From the NCBI RefSeq assembly GCF_900078685.2, contig NZ_LT546166.1, positions 3,160,944 to 3,224,943 of the forward strand: a DNA stretch of 64,000 nt. Reading direction: 5' to 3'. This document shows positions 8,192-17,393 of the stretch, one piece after another. How positions within the stretch are numbered: position 1 is the stretch's first letter; each line of letters opens with the position of its first letter. A program made the position numbers and the translations under genes. The stretch comes from Mycolicibacter icosiumassiliensis. GTDB taxonomy: Bacteria > Actinomycetota > Actinomycetes > Mycobacteriales > Mycobacteriaceae. The notes under the pieces are model-generated. The model was not told where the DNA came from. It searched no databases and was given only the letters and a program-made list of their open reading frames with translations.

Positions 8192-9088
8192 TCAAGAGAC
8201 CAGCGAGTTCCACAGGTCGCCGAGTTGACCGGCCAGCCCGTCAACCGGGGTGCTGAAGTCGGCGGCCGCCGGGGCGTCCGTGTCCAGCCACGGGTAGTCC
8301 GGGATGTAGGGACCGGGCGGCAGGAAGGGGTTCAGCATCACGTACCACGATGTCGCGTAGTCGATCAGCACATGGAAGACGTTGGGCATCGACACCAGCG
8401 GGTCCGCCGGCGGGTCGGCAGTCAAGCTGGTCCAATAATCGGCCCACGGCTTCCCGAGATCCAAGGTGAACGTCGTGCCGGCCCACGGGTAGACGTCCGA
8501 GCCGTCTGAACCGATGCCCGTACCGGGGAAGCCCAACGCACCCTCGACCGCGCCGTACGGGTCGGTGATAGAGGGTCCCTCCGTCGGGAAGGTGTAGCCG
8601 TTCAACAGCTCCGAGATCGGCACCTGGCCGTAACCTTTGAACAGCGCTATCCAACCGTCGAGAGTGCAGAACACGCCTTCGGCGCAGGCAGTGTTGCTCG
8701 GGATTTCGGCCGCCAGGAAACCGACCAACTGCTCACCGATCGGCTTCGAGAGCGCCGGAATCGGGATCTGCAAGTCGGTCGTTGCCAGGAATTTTGGCGC
8801 GTCCGCGAGGTCGACACCCAAGACGTTTGTCGCGCTCGTGACGAGCCAGGAGCCGGAGAAGAACAGCGCGTAGGAGAGCGCGTCAAGGGCCTTCAGCGCA
8901 TTGGCCGGGATGTTGATGATGTCGTAGAGCAAGTTCAGCGGAACGTTGGCCAGATCTCCGTCGGCGGTCAATTGCACGGCGATGCTTGACGTGGCGATCT
9001 CGGGTGTGGCCGGACTGGGGGTGATCAGACCAGCAGCCACCAGTGTCGCGTTGGCGATCGCAGCCGAGCACATCAGGGCACGCATCAT
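8192..9088 (-). CDS. Exported mycobacterial protein of unknown function
   Basis: 298 residues with an N-terminal signal sequence (MMRALMCSAAIANATLVAAG, cleavage probably near residue 30). The mature part begins with a segment typical of a mycobacteria-restricted exported family (ANVPLNLLYDIINIPANALK). It contains two cysteines close together (ACAEGVFC) that could form a disulphide, and many Trp/Pro/Gly residues (WADYWTS, PYIPDYPWLDTD). No catalytic motif seen. The ribosome site AAGGAG is 5 bases before the first of two adjacent ATGs. Convergent with the broken lipid kinase. A helical exported protein at 55016-55852 has a similar general build but no clear sequence match by eye. Confidence 0.7.
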   Translation of the reverse strand: MMRALMCSAAIANATLVAAGLITPSPATPEIATSSIAVQLTADGDLANVPLNLLYDIINIPANALKALDALSYALFFSGSWLVTSATNVLGVDLADAPKFLATTDLQIPIPALSKPIGEQLVGFLAAEIPSNTACAEGVFCTLDGWIALFKGYGQVPISELLNGYTFPTEGPSITDPYGAVEGALGFPGTGIGSDGSDVYPWAGTTFTLDLGKPWADYWTSLTADPPADPLVSMPNVFHVLIDYATSWYVMLNPFLPPGPYIPDYPWLDTDAPAAADFSTPVDGLAGQLGDLWNSLVS

Positions 9089-9168
9089 TAACTCCTTGAC
9101 GGCGAGAACAGCGTGCGGGCGAATCTACCCTAAGAAAAAGCTATGGACGAGTTGAGCGATCCTGCAAG

Positions 9169-9690
9169 CTACCCCACACCACGGCTGAGCCAGGACACCT
9201 CCGCGCCCTCCCCGCCGTCGCGATAGGCCTCCAACGCCTCGTCCCAAGCAGTACCGAGCACCGTTTCCAGCTCCGCGGCCAGCGCGTCGGCGCCGGCGGC
9301 CATCAGCGTGCGCAGGCGGTTCTCCCCGACCATCACGTCGCCGTTGGCGCTCATCGTTCCGCTCCACAGTCCGAGCTGCGGGGTGTGGCTGAATCGTTGG
9401 CCGTCGACTCCGGCGCTGGGGTCCTCGGTGACTTCGAAGCGCAACACCGACCAGGAGCGCAGCGCACTGGCCAGCTGGGCGCCGGTGCCCACCGGACCGA
9501 CCCAGTTGACCACGGCTCGCAGCTGTCCCGGCATGGCCGGTTGCGGCGTCCAGTTGAGCTTCGCCTGGCCGTTTCGGGCACCCAAAGCCGAGGTCAGTGC
9601 CCACTCGACATGCGGGCATACCGCCGCGGGCGAGGCGTGGATGTACACCACGCCGCTGGTCACGTCGGCGAATTGATTCGTCGCGCGCAT
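9169..9690 (-). CDS. DUF3145 family protein
   Basis: 173 residues from ATG 9690, chosen because GGAGCA lies about 5 bases upstream; an in-frame extension to 9756 has no family character. Sequence such as VTSGVVYIHASPAAVCPHVEW, LNWTPQPA, and SWSVLRFEVTEDPSAGVDGQ fits DUF3145, an actinobacterial soluble family of about 170 residues with no established function. Corresponds in size and neighbourhood to Rv2256c (from memory). Probably cytoplasmic, as no signal or membrane segment is seen. Confidence 0.85.
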   Translation of the reverse strand: MRATNQFADVTSGVVYIHASPAAVCPHVEWALTSALGARNGQAKLNWTPQPAMPGQLRAVVNWVGPVGTGAQLASALRSWSVLRFEVTEDPSAGVDGQRFSHTPQLGLWSGTMSANGDVMVGENRLRTLMAAGADALAAELETVLGTAWDEALEAYRDGGEGAEVSWLSRGVG

Positions 9691-9825
9691 CAGTTGCTCC
9701 TTCGGATCCACGAGGGACGTCTTCCCCAACGACCTGGTGGTACCGAGCTTGAGCAATGTTGCTGCAGAAACTGGAGTGTATTCAGTGTTGTATGTGTCTA
9801 TTGTGCCTTGTGTGACGCCTGTTGG

Positions 9826-10668
9826 CTAGTCCCCGCTGTACGCGGCCACCACGGCGTCGGACAGCGCCGGCCACCGGCCGGTGACCCAGTCGCCGAAGTC
9901 GCGGTCGGTGAGCACCACCAGCGCCCGCTCGATTGCCGGATCAGCCCAGATCAGCGTGCCTGACTGGCCGAAATGGCCGAAGGTCCGCGCCGAGTTGTCC
10001 GCACCGGTCCAGTGCGGTGATTTACCGTCCCGGATCTCGAAGCCCAGCCCCCAGTCGTTCGGCCGCTGTGGCCCGTAGCCCGGCAACACACCGTCCAGAC
10101 CGGGAAACTGCACGCGGGTGGCCTCGGCATGCAGCTGCGGCGACACCGTGACCGGCCTCAGCAGATCGGTGGCGAAGGCGGCCAGGTCCGCGACGGTCGA
10201 GGTGCCCCCGAAACCGGCGGCCGACGCTCCCCCGTCCAGCCGGCTGGCCGCCATGCCCAGCGGCTCGAACACCGCCTCGGTCAGGTAGCGGCCGAATTCG
10301 ATCCCGGACGCCTGCTGCACCGCTGCGGCCAGCACCGCAAAGCCGTGGTTGGAGTAGACCCGCCGCGTGCCGGGCTTGGCCAGGACCCGATCGGAGTCCG
10401 GCGAGAGCCCGGAGGCGTGCGCCAGCAGATGCCGCACCGTGGCGCCCGGCGGCCCGGCCGGGGTGTCGAGTTCGACAGCTCCCTCTTCCACCGCGACCTG
10501 CACGGCCCGCGCCACCAGGGGCTTGGTCACCGACGCGAGGTAGAACGGCCGCGCGGTATCGCCGTGGGTGGCCAGCACCCCATCGGGGCCGATGACGGCG
10601 GCGGCCGCGTGACCGACCGGCCAGTCGTCGAGGGCGGCGAGGGGGGCCAGGGCTTCAGCGGCGGACAT
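9826..10668 (-). CDS. Beta-lactamase-like serine hydrolase (class C/PBP fold)
   Basis: 280 residues. The three catalytic elements are in order: S-x-x-K in YLASVTKPL at about residue 48, Y-x-N in YSNHGF at about 110, and H-x-G in HFGQSGT at about 235. The family includes penicillin-binding proteins, esterases and D-aminopeptidases; the substrate is unknown. No clear signal peptide, so it may act in the cytoplasm. The chosen start (ATG 10668) overlaps the AraC stop by 14 bases, placing both in one transcript. Position fits Rv2257c (from memory). Confidence 0.85.
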   Translation of the reverse strand: MSAAEALAPLAALDDWPVGHAAAAVIGPDGVLATHGDTARPFYLASVTKPLVARAVQVAVEEGAVELDTPAGPPGATVRHLLAHASGLSPDSDRVLAKPGTRRVYSNHGFAVLAAAVQQASGIEFGRYLTEAVFEPLGMAASRLDGGASAAGFGGTSTVADLAAFATDLLRPVTVSPQLHAEATRVQFPGLDGVLPGYGPQRPNDWGLGFEIRDGKSPHWTGADNSARTFGHFGQSGTLIWADPAIERALVVLTDRDFGDWVTGRWPALSDAVVAAYSGD

Positions 10669-11731
10669 CGCCGGCCAGCCTAACCTCGGCGCGGACCGCC
10701 TTGCGGTGACTGGTCGCGCTGCGGCCGAACCACCGCTGGCAGGACCGGCTGAGCACACTCTGCTCGGCGTAGCCGAGTTCGCGGGTCAGATGCGACAGGC
10801 TGATGTCGGTGTCGCGCAGGTAGCGGTCGGCGGCCTCCCGGCGGACTCCGTCGACCAGGGCGGCGAACGTGGTCTGCTCGGCGGCCAACCGCCGGTGCAG
10901 CGCCTTGGGGTGCAGGCCGAGTTCGCCCGCGATCAACTCCAGGCTCACGGTGCCGGTGGGCAGCAGCTGGCGGGCCATCGCGCGCACCGACGCCGCAAGC
11001 CCGGGCGACTCGGCGGCGATACCGCGCAGGTAGCTCACCATGGCCTGGTGGGCGTGATCGTCGCGGTGCAGCGGGCGATCCAGATCGGCGGTACGGAAGG
11101 TGAAACCCGCCACCGGTTGCGCGAAGTAGGGCCGACAGCCGAAGTAGGCCAGATAATCCCGCACCGGGGTGAGCGCTTCATGCGGAAAATGCACCGACAG
11201 CGGCGAATACGGCGCGTCGAACATCATCCGCATGATCCCCAGTGACACCCCCAGCGACAGCTCGGTGGTCTGCGGATGGGGTGGGGATCGCTCGATAAGC
11301 ACCTCGAACGCATAGAACGATTCGCCGGGTTCATGCGGCGGTCCCAGCTTCCCCTCTCCTGCGTCGAGCCTCGCTGAACCGCCGGCACGACCGCCCGGGA
11401 TGATGCGCGCCGCGATCGCCGGGCTGTAGGCGGACATGAACCGTTCCACGATGGAAAACGCGCCGCCGACCGTCGCCGCGGTGCGCGCGGCCACCCCCAA
11501 TGGCCCGAAATTTCCGATGTCTTGCCGCAGCGCCAGCCGGCGCCCGAAATCCGGACAGGCGGTGGCGCTCGCCGCACTTTCAACAGCCAGAATCACCGCG
11601 CGGTAGGGCACGAACATCTCGTGCGTCCCGACCGCCGTGAGCGACACCCCGGCTGCCCGCAGTAAGGCCACGGGATCACCGCCGAGCTCGGCGACCAGCT
11701 CCGGGTATCCGGACAGCGCAGTGCCCCCCAC
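10655..11731 (-). CDS. AraC-type transcriptional regulator carrying a repeat insertion
   Basis: 358 residues from GTG 11731, where family similarity begins; upstream codons run through operator-like DNA. The N-terminal domain is the arabinose-binding-like regulator type (FGRRLALRQDIGNFGPLGVA) and the C-terminal about 90 residues hold two HTHs (ELIAGELGLHPKALHRRLAA and SHLTRELGYAEQSVLSR). In the sensor domain, between IIPGG and ESFYAFEVLIE, about 19 residues (GGSARLDAGEGKLGPPHEPG) are foreign and match a repeat in the Rieske oxygenase at 37 kb. The gene is divergent from the amidohydrolase at 11832, its most likely target, and co-directional with the serine hydrolase downstream. Confidence 0.85.
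   Translation of the reverse strand: MGGTALSGYPELVAELGGDPVALLRAAGVSLTAVGTHEMFVPYRAVILAVESAASATACPDFGRRLALRQDIGNFGPLGVAARTAATVGGAFSIVERFMSAYSPAIAARIIPGGRAGGSARLDAGEGKLGPPHEPGESFYAFEVLIERSPPHPQTTELSLGVSLGIMRMMFDAPYSPLSVHFPHEALTPVRDYLAYFGCRPYFAQPVAGFTFRTADLDRPLHRDDHAHQAMVSYLRGIAAESPGLAASVRAMARQLLPTGTVSLELIAGELGLHPKALHRRLAAEQTTFAALVDGVRREAADRYLRDTDISLSHLTRELGYAEQSVLSRSCQRWFGRSATSHRKAVRAEVRLAGDVRR
11325..11381. repeat. 57-bp intragenic repeat element, copy 1
   Basis: One 57-bp unit inside the AraC gene, starting CCGGGTTCATGCGGCGG and ending CCTCGCTGAACCG. It is read on the minus strand as in-frame protein (GGSARLDAGEGKL...). It differs from the copies at 37345-37458 at only a few bases. The length is a multiple of three, so the host gene stays open. 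Confidence 0.85.
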
Positions 11732-11737
11732 ACCAAC

Positions 11738-11779
11738 ATGTCCGCAAATATCAAAGAAATGTCCGCAGATGTCAAGACT
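11738..11779. promoter_or_regulatory. Two 21-bp direct repeats, candidate AraC binding site
   Basis: ATGTCCGCAAATATCAAAGAA and ATGTCCGCAGATGTCAAGACT are adjacent direct repeats of 21 bp, two helical turns. They lie between the AraC start (11731) and the amidohydrolase start (11832). AraC proteins bind tandem direct repeats of this spacing through their two HTHs, so this is the best candidate operator/activator site. A third partial copy (TCGTCCGCG) follows. Confidence 0.55.
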
Positions 11780-11831
11780 TCGTCCGCGTCGCGGGACATG
11801 CTGGAACGGCATTCGGCGGAAAGGAATACCC

Positions 11832-13634
11832 GTGAGCTTTGACACCGTGATTCGTGGCGGCCGGTGGTTCGACGGCACCGGCGCACCATCGGCGATCCGC
11901 AACATCGGTATCCGCGACGGGCACGTCGCCGCCATCTCCGCCGAACCACTCGACGAGGCGGGCTGCGTCCAGGTGATCGACGCGGCCGGCAAATGGGTGC
12001 TGCCCGGGCTGCTCGACATCCACACCCACTACGACGTCGAGATACTCCTCGCCCCCTCGCTGTCGGAGTCGGTGCGCCACGGCGTGACCACGGTGCTGGT
12101 GGGCTCGTGCTCGCTGTCCACCATCCACGTCGACGGCCAGGATGCCGGCGACCTGTTCGGCCGGGTGGAGGCCATCCCGCGCCAGTACGTGGTCGACACC
12201 ATCGATCGGTTCAAGACTTGGTCGAGCTGTGCGGACTACATCGCCAGCCTGGAGCAGCTGCCGCTGGGCCCGAATGTGACGGCGTTCATAGGCCATTCGG
12301 ACATGCGCACCGCGACCATGGGGCTGGATCGCGCCACCCGCGCCGACATCCGGCCGACGGCGGCCGAGCAGGCCCGGATGGAACAGATGCTCGACGAGGC
12401 ACTGCAGGCCGGGTTCGTCGGAATGTCTTCCCAGCAGCTGCTTTTCGACAAGCTCGACGGGGACACCTGCCGTTCACGCACGCTGCCGTCGACGTATGCC
12501 AAGCCGAAAGAACTGCGCCGGTTGAAGTCGAAGCTGCGCCGCAGCGGACGGATTCTGCAGGCCGGTCCGGACGTCAAGAATCCGTTGGACGTGGTGTCGC
12601 AGCTGGCGCAGGCCCTGGGGATCTTCCGCCGTCCGCTCAAGACCAATCTGCTGGCCGCCGCCGACGTCAAGAGCAACCGACTGGCGATTCCGGCGATGGT
12701 CAAGGCATCGCGCATGTTGACCAGGTTGGGCGCCGATTTCCGCTGGCAGCACCTGCCGGTGCCGTTCGAGGTGTACGCCGACGGCATTGACCTGGTGATC
12801 TTCGAAGAGTTCGGCTCGGGCGCCGAGGCGCTGCACCTGCGGGAAGCACTCGAGCGTGACGAGCTGATCCGGGACGAGTCCTACCGGCGACGGTTCCGCA
12901 AGGACTACGAAAACAAGTATGGCCCGCGGGTCTGGCACCGCGACTTCTTCGACGCCGAAATCGTCGACTGCCCGGACGCCTCGGTGATCGGAAAGTCCTT
13001 CGGACAGGTCGGGATCGAGCGCGGCGGTGTGCATCCCGTCGACGCCTTCCTCGACCTGGTGCTGGAGCACGGGACCGCGCTGCGCTGGCACACCACGATC
13101 TCCAACGATCGGCCTGCGGTGCTCAAGAAGCTCGCCGCCGAACCCGGCATCCAGATCGGCTTCTCGGACGCGGGCGCGCACCTGCGCAACATGGCGTTCT
13201 ACAACATGGGTCTGCGGTTGCTGCGGCACGTCCTGGATGCCCAACAGTCCGGTCAGCCGTTCCTGTCGGTCGAGCAGGCGGTGCACCGGCTGACCGGTGA
13301 GCTGGCCGACTGGTACCGAATCGATGCCGGCCACCTGCGCGTCGGGGACCGCGCCGACGTCGTGGTCATCGATCCCACCCACCTCGACGACACCCTGGAT
13401 GCCTACGTCGAGGAGCCCTTCGCCCAATACGGCGGGATGTCACGGATGGTGAACCGCAACGACGAAGCCGTCAACGCGGTGTTGGTCTCCGGCCAAGCGG
13501 TGGTGCTCGACGGTCAGCCCACCAGCGTGCTCGGGACACAACGCACCGGAAGTTTCCTGCGCGCCGACACCCGCATCCCGGCCGTCACCGCGCTAGGCCC
13601 GGTACCGGTGCCGGGCGCCACACCGGCAACATAA
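11832..13634 (+). CDS. Amidohydrolase, N-acyl-D-amino-acid deacylase family
   Basis: 600 residues from GTG 11832, preceded by GGAAAGGA; a further 65 in-frame upstream codons overlap the AraC region and are rejected. N-terminal beta-sandwich ([18 protein letters not shown]), then the metal motif [11 protein letters not shown] at about residue 60, a metal-ligand His in FIGHSDMR, and late SDAGAHLRN at about 450 carrying the catalytic Asp. The C-terminal [11 protein letters not shown] is typical of the family. Zinc-dependent hydrolysis of an amide is expected, but many mycobacterial members have unassigned substrates. Divergent from the AraC regulator. Confidence 0.85.
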   Translation: MSFDTVIRGGRWFDGTGAPSAIRNIGIRDGHVAAISAEPLDEAGCVQVIDAAGKWVLPGLLDIHTHYDVEILLAPSLSESVRHGVTTVLVGSCSLSTIHVDGQDAGDLFGRVEAIPRQYVVDTIDRFKTWSSCADYIASLEQLPLGPNVTAFIGHSDMRTATMGLDRATRADIRPTAAEQARMEQMLDEALQAGFVGMSSQQLLFDKLDGDTCRSRTLPSTYAKPKELRRLKSKLRRSGRILQAGPDVKNPLDVVSQLAQALGIFRRPLKTNLLAAADVKSNRLAIPAMVKASRMLTRLGADFRWQHLPVPFEVYADGIDLVIFEEFGSGAEALHLREALERDELIRDESYRRRFRKDYENKYGPRVWHRDFFDAEIVDCPDASVIGKSFGQVGIERGGVHPVDAFLDLVLEHGTALRWHTTISNDRPAVLKKLAAEPGIQIGFSDAGAHLRNMAFYNMGLRLLRHVLDAQQSGQPFLSVEQAVHRLTGELADWYRIDAGHLRVGDRADVVVIDPTHLDDTLDAYVEEPFAQYGGMSRMVNRNDEAVNAVLVSGQAVVLDGQPTSVLGTQRTGSFLRADTRIPAVTALGPVPVPGATPAT

Positions 13635-13644
13635 AGTTGGCTCC

Positions 13645-14730
13645 ATGAGTCAGACAGTGCGCGGCGTGATCTCCCGTGAAAAGGGCAAGCCGGTCGAGGT
13701 GACCGACATCGTCATCCCCGAGCCCGGCGCCAACGACGTCGTCGTCGCCATCACCGCCTGCGGGGTGTGCCACACCGACCTGACCTACCGCGACGGCGGC
13801 ATCAACGACAGCTACCCGTTCCTGCTGGGCCACGAGGCCTCCGGCACCGTCGAGTCGGTGGGATCGGCGGTCACCGCGGTCGCGCCCGGCGACTTCGTGG
13901 TCCTGAACTGGCGCGCGGTGTGCGGACAGTGCCGCGCCTGTAAGCGCGGCCGCCCGCACCTGTGTTTCGACACCTTCAACGCCTCGGTTCCGATGACCCT
14001 GACCGACGGCACCGAACTCACCCCGGCACTGGGCATCGGGGCGTTCGCCGACAAGACGCTGGTCCACGAAGGTCAGTGCACCAAGGTCGATCCGAGTGCG
14101 GATCCCGCGGTGGCCGGGCTGTTGGGCTGCGGCGTGATGGCCGGTCTGGGCGCCGCGATCAACACCGGCGGTGTCACCCGCGACGACACCGTCGCGGTGA
14201 TCGGGTGCGGCGGAGTGGGCGACGCCGCGATCGCCGGCGCAGCCCTGGTGGGTGCCCGGCGCATCATCGCCGTCGACACCGACAACACCAAGCTGAACTG
14301 GGCGCGTGAATTCGGCGCCACCCACACCATCAACGCGCGCGAGCTCGACGCGGTCGAGACGATCCAGGATCTCACCGACGGTTTCGGCGCCGACGTGGTG
14401 ATCGACGCGGTCGGTCGCCCGGAGACCTGGAAGCAGGCGTTCTACGCCCGCGACCTGGCCGGAACCGTTGTGCTGGTGGGTGTTCCGACCCCGGACATGG
14501 TGCTGGAAATGCCGCTGATCGACTTCTTCTCCCGCGGCGGATCGCTGAAGTCCTCCTGGTACGGCGACTGCCTGCCCGAGCGCGACTTCCCCACCCTGAT
14601 CAGCCTGTATCTGCAGGGCCGGCTTCCGCTGGACAAGTTCGTCTCCGAACGCATCGGGCTGGGCGATGTCGAGAAGGCCTTCGATCGCATGCACGGCGGC
14701 GAGGTGCTGCGGTCGGTGGTGGTGCTGTGA
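13645..14730 (+). CDS. mscR: S-nitrosomycothiol reductase / mycothiol-dependent formaldehyde dehydrogenase
   Basis: 361 residues, the exact size of MscR. Zinc-dependent class III alcohol dehydrogenase: catalytic zinc ligands Cys in [14 protein letters not shown] and His in [13 protein letters not shown]; structural zinc cysteines [18 protein letters not shown] motif [11 protein letters not shown] at about residue 190. In mycobacteria it oxidises S-hydroxymethyl-mycothiol from formaldehyde and reduces S-nitrosomycothiol, protecting against aldehyde and NO stress in the cytoplasm. GTGA overlap with the downstream MBL protein gives a two-gene unit, the same pair as Rv2259-Rv2260 (from memory). 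Confidence 0.93.
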   Translation: MSQTVRGVISREKGKPVEVTDIVIPEPGANDVVVAITACGVCHTDLTYRDGGINDSYPFLLGHEASGTVESVGSAVTAVAPGDFVVLNWRAVCGQCRACKRGRPHLCFDTFNASVPMTLTDGTELTPALGIGAFADKTLVHEGQCTKVDPSADPAVAGLLGCGVMAGLGAAINTGGVTRDDTVAVIGCGGVGDAAIAGAALVGARRIIAVDTDNTKLNWAREFGATHTINARELDAVETIQDLTDGFGADVVIDAVGRPETWKQAFYARDLAGTVVLVGVPTPDMVLEMPLIDFFSRGGSLKSSWYGDCLPERDFPTLISLYLQGRLPLDKFVSERIGLGDVEKAFDRMHGGEVLRSVVVL

Positions 14731-15350
14731 ACGCCATCCAGCGCGTCGTCACCCACGGCACGTTCGAACTCGACGGCGGCAGTTGGGAAGTCGATAACAA
14801 CATCTGGATCGTCGGTGACGATTCCGATGTGGTGGTCTTCGACGCCGCCCACGACGCCGCCCCGATCGTCGAAGCCGTCGGCGGGCGCAACGTGGTGGCG
14901 GTGGTGTGCACGCATGGCCACAACGACCACATCACGGTGGCCCCGGAGCTGGGCCGAGCGCTCGACGCACCGGTGCTGCTGCACCCCGGCGACGACATGC
15001 TGTGGCAGATGACGCACCCGGACAGCGACTTTCGGGCGGTAGCCGACGGCGACACGCTCACGTTCGGCGGCTTGGAATTGCGGGCGCTGCACACCCCGGG
15101 TCACTCTCCGGGCTCGGTGTGCTGGCATGCACCGGACCTGGGCGCGGTATTCAGCGGCGACACGCTGTTCTGCGGCGGGCCGGGGGCGACCGGCCGCTCG
15201 TTCTCGGATTTTCCGACGATCTTGGCGTCGATCTCCGGGCGGCTCGGCGAATTGCCTGCCGACACTGTCGTTTACACCGGTCACGGCGATAGCACGCGGA
15301 TCGGTGACGAACTGGTCCACTACGACGAGTGGGTGGTGCGCGGCCACTGA
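14727..15350 (+). CDS. Metallo-beta-lactamase-fold hydrolase partner of mscR
   Basis: 207 residues, glyoxalase II-like. Metal motif [15 protein letters not shown] (HxHxDH) at about residue 60, HTPGHSPGS at about 120, [10 protein letters not shown] with the bridging Asp at about 145, and VYTGHGDST with the last His at about 185. GTG start overlaps the mscR stop by 4 bases. The context suggests hydrolysis of a mycothiol thioester such as S-formylmycothiol, completing formaldehyde detoxification; this is inference. The last codons and stop (VRGH stop) fall inside the first unit of the downstream VNTR. Confidence 0.87.
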   Translation: MNAIQRVVTHGTFELDGGSWEVDNNIWIVGDDSDVVVFDAAHDAAPIVEAVGGRNVVAVVCTHGHNDHITVAPELGRALDAPVLLHPGDDMLWQMTHPDSDFRAVADGDTLTFGGLELRALHTPGHSPGSVCWHAPDLGAVFSGDTLFCGGPGATGRSFSDFPTILASISGRLGELPADTVVYTGHGDSTRIGDELVHYDEWVVRGH

Positions 15351-15534
15351 CGATGCGCGCGAGGAACGAGCGCGAGGAGGAAGGGGCCCATCCAGCACGG
15401 CCACTGACGATGCGCGCGAGGAACGAGCGCGAGGAGGAAGGGGCCCATCTGGCCCGGCCACTGACGATGCGCGCGAGGAACGAGCGCGAGGAGGAAGAGG
15501 CCCATCCAGCACGGCCACTGACGATGCGCGCGAG
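15342..15534. repeat. Tandem 57-bp repeat (VNTR/MIRU-like), about 3.4 units
   Basis: Units at 15342-15398, 15399-15455 and 15456-15512, then a partial copy to about 15534. Each starts GGCCACTGACGATGCGCG and contains GAGGAACGAGCGCGAGGAGG. Copies differ at a few positions near the end. The block lies between two convergent genes; the first unit supplies the stop codon of the MBL gene. No spacers or palindromic repeat as in CRISPR. Confidence 0.92.
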
Positions 15535-15544
15535 GCCACTGAGC

Positions 15545-16261
15545 TCAGTGCCCGCGCAGGATTCGCCGCTTCTCTGCGGCGAACTCCTTCTCGGTCAGTG
15601 CTCCGGAATCACGTAGCGCCGTTATCGTTTTGAGCTGCTCGATGCGAATTCCTTCGCCCTCGGGAACGAACGGTTCGTGCCTGAAGTCCGTGCCCGTGTG
15701 CACCGTCCCCACCGGCGGGCGACGCCGGCGGGCTGCCAACAGCCGGCCTGCGATCAGATCCACCAGCCCGAGCACGAAGATCGCCGGAAACACCCACAGC
15801 AGCGTCGAGTGGCCGGCGGGCTTGCCGAAGGCCAACCGCGGAGCGATATAGGCGCCGACCTGCCCGTCGGTGACGATCTGGTAGTCGCCGGCCTCGGCCA
15901 CGTAGATTCGCCACAGCCGCCGCCGCGTGTCGTTGTTGACCGTGGTGGTCATCCCGACGCTTTCCTCGAACTCCGGGTCGGCCACCCCGTCCGGTGGTGT
16001 CACCGTGACGCTGATCGGCGGGACCGGCAGTCCGCCGCCGGTGGGACTGGAGATGACCCGGGTGTGCAGATTCACCGTCACCTCGCCCGCCGGCAGATGC
16101 AGTCTGCCCGTGCCTGGAATCGGCACCTCGCCGTAGGCGTCGTAGCGGTCCAGCACAAAGACGTTCAGAATCAGCGCAACCACGAAGCCGATCACCCCAA
16201 TGGTCATCAGGCCGGCTGCCACCACGACCGGAATGCGTCCGATCGCACGCTGCGCGCCCAC
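15545..16261 (-). CDS. Membrane protein with C-terminal SHOCT domain
   Basis: 238 residues from GTG 16261. One transmembrane helix near the N-terminus (IGVIGFVVALILNVFVL), then a beta-rich external region of about 110 residues (VPIPGTGRLHLPAGEVTVNL), a second hydrophobic segment (LLWVFPAIFVLGLVDLIAG), and a cytoplasmic tail ending in a SHOCT motif (LKTITALRDSGALTEKEFAA). SHOCT motifs are short oligomerisation modules found at the ends of unrelated proteins. Function unknown; probably an envelope protein. Convergent with mscR-MBL across the VNTR. Confidence 0.8.
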   Translation of the reverse strand: MGAQRAIGRIPVVVAAGLMTIGVIGFVVALILNVFVLDRYDAYGEVPIPGTGRLHLPAGEVTVNLHTRVISSPTGGGLPVPPISVTVTPPDGVADPEFEESVGMTTTVNNDTRRRLWRIYVAEAGDYQIVTDGQVGAYIAPRLAFGKPAGHSTLLWVFPAIFVLGLVDLIAGRLLAARRRRPPVGTVHTGTDFRHEPFVPEGEGIRIEQLKTITALRDSGALTEKEFAAEKRRILRGH

Positions 16262-16343
16262 TTACGGAAGTGTGCCACGGATCGCCGATCCCGCTACCGT
16301 CAGTGGTGATATCGATGACGGTTCGCCGGGGTCGGAGGTGGCC

Positions 16344-17393
16344 ATGCCAGAGTCGAGCATCGTGGTCCGTCCCGAGCCCGGCGGCGTTCCGTCGGGCCGG
16401 TTGCAGGCGGCCGGGCTGGCCCACGCCACCGGTGTGTTCGAACAGCTCGCCGCGACCGTTCCGCTGCCCGCCGCGCCGCGGCCGATTGTCGTCGCCGACT
16501 ATGGCGCCGCCACCGGCTACAACTCACTGCTTCCGATCGGCGCCGCCATTGCGGCGTTCCGCCGGCGAACCCGGTCCGACCATGCCGTGCTGGTCGTTCA
16601 TACCGACCTGCCGGACAACGACTTCACCGCGCTGTTCACCACGCTGGCTGAGGATCCCGACAGCTACACACGCAAGGACACCGCCAGCTTCCCCTCGGCG
16701 ATAGGTCGGTCGTTCTACGCCCAGATCCTGCCCTCGCAGAGCGTCAACCTGGGCTGGACATCCTGGGCCACCATGTGGCTGCGCCGGCCCGCCGGGCAGC
16801 TCGAGCACAGCGACACCGCCGCCGCGCGGCGCGCCTATACCCGCCAGGCCGCCCAAGATTGGCATGACTTCGTGGCGTTCCGCGGCCGGGAGTTGAGCCC
16901 GGGGGGCAAGCTGCTGGTGTTGACCGCCGCCGTCGACGCCGCGGGCCGATCGGGCTACCGGCCGCTGCTCGATGCGATCGCCGCGGTTCTCGACGAGCAG
17001 GCGCGCGACGGCGCACTGACCCGTGATGAGGTCGCCCGCATGACGATTCCGGTGTTCGGCCGCAGCGAGAAGGAACTTCGCGCGCCGTTCGCCCCCGCCG
17101 GGCGATTCGAGTCACTGACGATCGAGCGGCTGGAGGTTTTCGACGCCGAGGACCGGTTCTGGGACCGATACCTGCTCGACCGCGATGCGGCCGCCCTCGG
17201 CACCCATTGGGCCGCCTTCGTCAGTGCCGCAGTCTTCCCCACCCTGGCCGCCGCGTTGACCGGCGGGATCGACGATCCGCGGGCAGCCGATTTCGTGCAT
17301 CACCTGGAAGCCGGCGTCGCTGCCCGCCTCGCAAGCAACCCGCAGCAGGTGCAGATTCCGCTGGCGCTGATCGTCCTGTCCAAGCAGCGTTAG
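16344..17393 (+). CDS. SABATH-type carboxyl methyltransferase (SAM-dependent)
   Basis: 349 residues from ATG 16344 with GGAGGTG 4 bases upstream. The family pattern is clear: VVADYGAATGYNSLLPI (SAM motif I), HTDLPDNDFTALF, and IGRSFYAQILPSQSVNLGW followed by an aromatic W-L, as in plant salicylate/jasmonate methyltransferases. The protein should transfer a methyl group from SAM to a small carboxylate or similar nucleophile; the substrate is not predictable. Ends in a 4-base convergent overlap with the downstream minus-strand gene (17390-17393). Confidence 0.85.
   Translation: MPESSIVVRPEPGGVPSGRLQAAGLAHATGVFEQLAATVPLPAAPRPIVVADYGAATGYNSLLPIGAAIAAFRRRTRSDHAVLVVHTDLPDNDFTALFTTLAEDPDSYTRKDTASFPSAIGRSFYAQILPSQSVNLGWTSWATMWLRRPAGQLEHSDTAAARRAYTRQAAQDWHDFVAFRGRELSPGGKLLVLTAAVDAAGRSGYRPLLDAIAAVLDEQARDGALTRDEVARMTIPVFGRSEKELRAPFAPAGRFESLTIERLEVFDAEDRFWDRYLLDRDAAALGTHWAAFVSAAVFPTLAAALTGGIDDPRAADFVHHLEAGVAARLASNPQQVQIPLALIVLSKQR

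Noticed and set aside
11637..11831. 65-codon N-terminal extension of the amidohydrolase
   Set aside because: Runs through the AraC coding start and the direct repeats; the GTG at 11832 has a good ribosome site and the family N-terminus.
15342..15534. Possible CRISPR array
   Set aside because: Units are directly adjacent with no unique spacers and no cas genes are in the window.
15677..16309. Plus-strand gene antisense to the SHOCT protein
   Set aside because: Low-complexity translation without family features; the minus-strand frame has clear membrane helices and a SHOCT motif.
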